The position numbers and the translations under genes were made by a program. Below, in pieces: positions 63,121-64,000 of a stretch of 64,000 nucleotides of DNA. Numbering within the stretch: position 1 is the first letter of the stretch; every line of letters starts with the position of its first letter. This stretch comes from Chitinivibrionales bacterium. Its GTDB lineage: Bacteria > Fibrobacterota > Chitinivibrionia > Chitinivibrionales > WJKA01. The notes under the pieces were generated by a model that was not told the origin of the DNA, searched no databases, and saw only the letters and a list, made by a program, of their open reading frames with translations. The DNA lies in NCBI GenBank assembly GCA_014728295.1, contig WJLW01000024.1, positions 1-64,000 on the forward strand. Reading direction: 5' to 3'.

Positions 63121-63852
63121 ATGAGATACGCCATTGTATCCGACATTCACGGGAATAAAGAAGCCCTCCTGGCAGTAGTCAAGGACACTGAAAAGCGTCT
63201 GATCGACGAGGTAATCTGTCTAGGCGATGTCGTCGGCTATTATCCGGATCCGGAAGCCTGTATCGATATCGTCCGGGAGAGCACTTCTTCCTGCCTGGCG
63301 GGAAATCATGATTATGCTGCTATCGGGAGGGTGGATACCAAAACATTTACCTACTACGCCTATACGGCTATGGAGTGGACAAAAAAGAATCTTTCCGAAA
63401 AATCAAAAGATTATCTTGCATCGTTGCCGCTGACCGTGCGGCGCGAAAATCTCTTTTTCAGCCACTCGTCTCCCTCGACCCGCGAGCCCTGGGCCTATGT
63501 TTTTCCGGACAGCGAACTGGCGGTGTATGAGGCATTCAGCGCGCTTACCTGTCAATTGAGTTTCATCGGCCACACGCATTGGCCTTCAATCATGTATCAG
63601 GAAGACGAAAAAATTATTCTGCACTCCGATCATTCGATCGACATGAAAGATAACTGTTTTTATCTTGTCAACGTAGGATCGGTCGGCCAGCCCCGTGATT
63701 TCGATCCGCGTTCCTGTTATGCAATTTTCGACAGTCGCCTCAGACGCATCGAGCTGGTAAGAGTCGAATATGATTTTACCCTCACGCAAAGGAAAATTGT
63801 CGAGAATAATCTGCCGCTGTTCCTGGCCGAGCGCCTGGAAAAAGGCCGATAA
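63121..63852 (+). CDS. calcineurin-like metallophosphatase
   Basis: A 243-residue metallophosphoesterase. All metal motifs are visible: SDIHGNKEAL, GDVVGYYPDP, LAGNHDYA and FIGHTHWPSI. Length and motifs match the YfcE-like/diadenosine-type group of bacteria; the substrate is unknown. It converges with the partial gene at the window end, stops 5 bases apart. Confidence 0.88.
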   Translation: MRYAIVSDIHGNKEALLAVVKDTEKRLIDEVICLGDVVGYYPDPEACIDIVRESTSSCLAGNHDYAAIGRVDTKTFTYYAYTAMEWTKKNLSEKSKDYLASLPLTVRRENLFFSHSSPSTREPWAYVFPDSELAVYEAFSALTCQLSFIGHTHWPSIMYQEDEKIILHSDHSIDMKDNCFYLVNVGSVGQPRDFDPRSCYAIFDSRLRRIELVRVEYDFTLTQRKIVENNLPLFLAERLEKGR

Positions 63853-63857
63853 CGAAT

Positions 63858-64000
63858 TTAGTCCGGCTGACTTACCATAACTCCGTTTTCAAATTCACTT
63901 CTGGTAACAAGCTCTCCCTCTTCATCGTAAGTTCTGGTGACACCGATTTTAAGACCGTCGCGGTACTTCATTGACGTTTGCACCTTTCCGTCGGGATAGT
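63858..64000 (-). CDS. YwqK/MORN-repeat-like protein, 3' end
   Basis: The last 143 bases encode, on the minus strand, a C-terminal fragment reading YPDGKVQTSMKYRDGLKIG then TRTYDEEGELVTRSEFENG before a stop at 63858-63860. These are MORN-like repeats of the YwqK antitoxin-type family (pattern YYxNGKxxxxxxYxxGxxxG). The start is outside the window. Despite the family name, most members have no shown antitoxin role. Confidence 0.6.
   Translation of the reverse strand, partial: YPDGKVQTSMKYRDGLKIGVTRTYDEEGELVTRSEFENGVMVSQPD

Overview
The window is a gene-dense stretch of about 50% GC chromosome from a didermic (Gram-negative-type) bacterium. Evidence for two membranes is a TolQ/TolR/TonB-like motor, OmpA and Omp85-like barrels, several other barrels, lipoproteins and a PilO/PilP pair. 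The combination of an AgmX/PglI-type TonB-like protein in an operon with a giant TPR protein, thrombospondin type 3-OmpA proteins, a fused E1 alpha-beta 2-oxoacid dehydrogenase and a long GMP synthase suggests the Fibrobacterota (Chitinivibrionia-like) or a neighbouring FCB lineage. That placement is inference from gene content; no rRNA gene is present to test it.

Layout. 1-4563: 2-oxoacid dehydrogenase operon (E2 3' end, E3, fused E1) with a degenerate dispersed repeat between E3 and E1, closed by a terminator. 4620-4880: remnant of a VapC-like PIN toxin. 4942-10470: a large uncharacterised, possibly carbohydrate-active protein, divergent from a coupled acetyltransferase / uronate-isomerase-like pair. 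10936-15699: rho, proC, a secreted thioredoxin, an HU/IHF protein and a TPR membrane protein. 15747-22945: heat-shock block groES-groEL-hrcA-grpE-dnaK-dnaJ with a clear promoter plus CIRCE operator, and a terminator lying directly in front of hrcA. 22942-28640: HAMP membrane protein, long guaA, and a metallopeptidase/TolB-propeller/barrel fusion protein.

28975-41632 is the most interesting part: a co-directional envelope cluster. It encodes a beta-helix/TSP3/OmpA protein, a barrel-TPR fusion, a 1216-residue TPR protein, a TolQ/ExbB protein, two TolR/ExbD proteins of which the first lacks the usual membrane aspartate, a TonB/AgmX-like protein carrying an L7/L12-like N-terminal domain, and an outer-membrane barrel, followed by a strong terminator. 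It looks like a complete proton-motive-force transducing trans-envelope machine related to TonB/Tol and to the Myxococcus Agl-Glt gliding apparatus.

41802-46163: a carbohydrate-type ABC importer (binding lipoprotein, two permeases, ATPase). 46296-47688: a small lipoprotein and a TPR protein. 47758-48006: tRNA-Thr(CGU) followed by direct and inverted repeats made from its own 3' half. 48225-51890: PilO-, PilP-, PilX/GspK- and two prepilin-like genes. From 51867 to 63020 everything is on the minus strand: a lipoprotein metallopeptidase and a phosphotransferase, then purC-glyS-ddl-tsaB-PAS/PP2C phosphatase-barrel-nth-amrS in a tightly packed run. The window ends with a metallophosphatase (+) and the 3' end of a YwqK/MORN-like gene (-).
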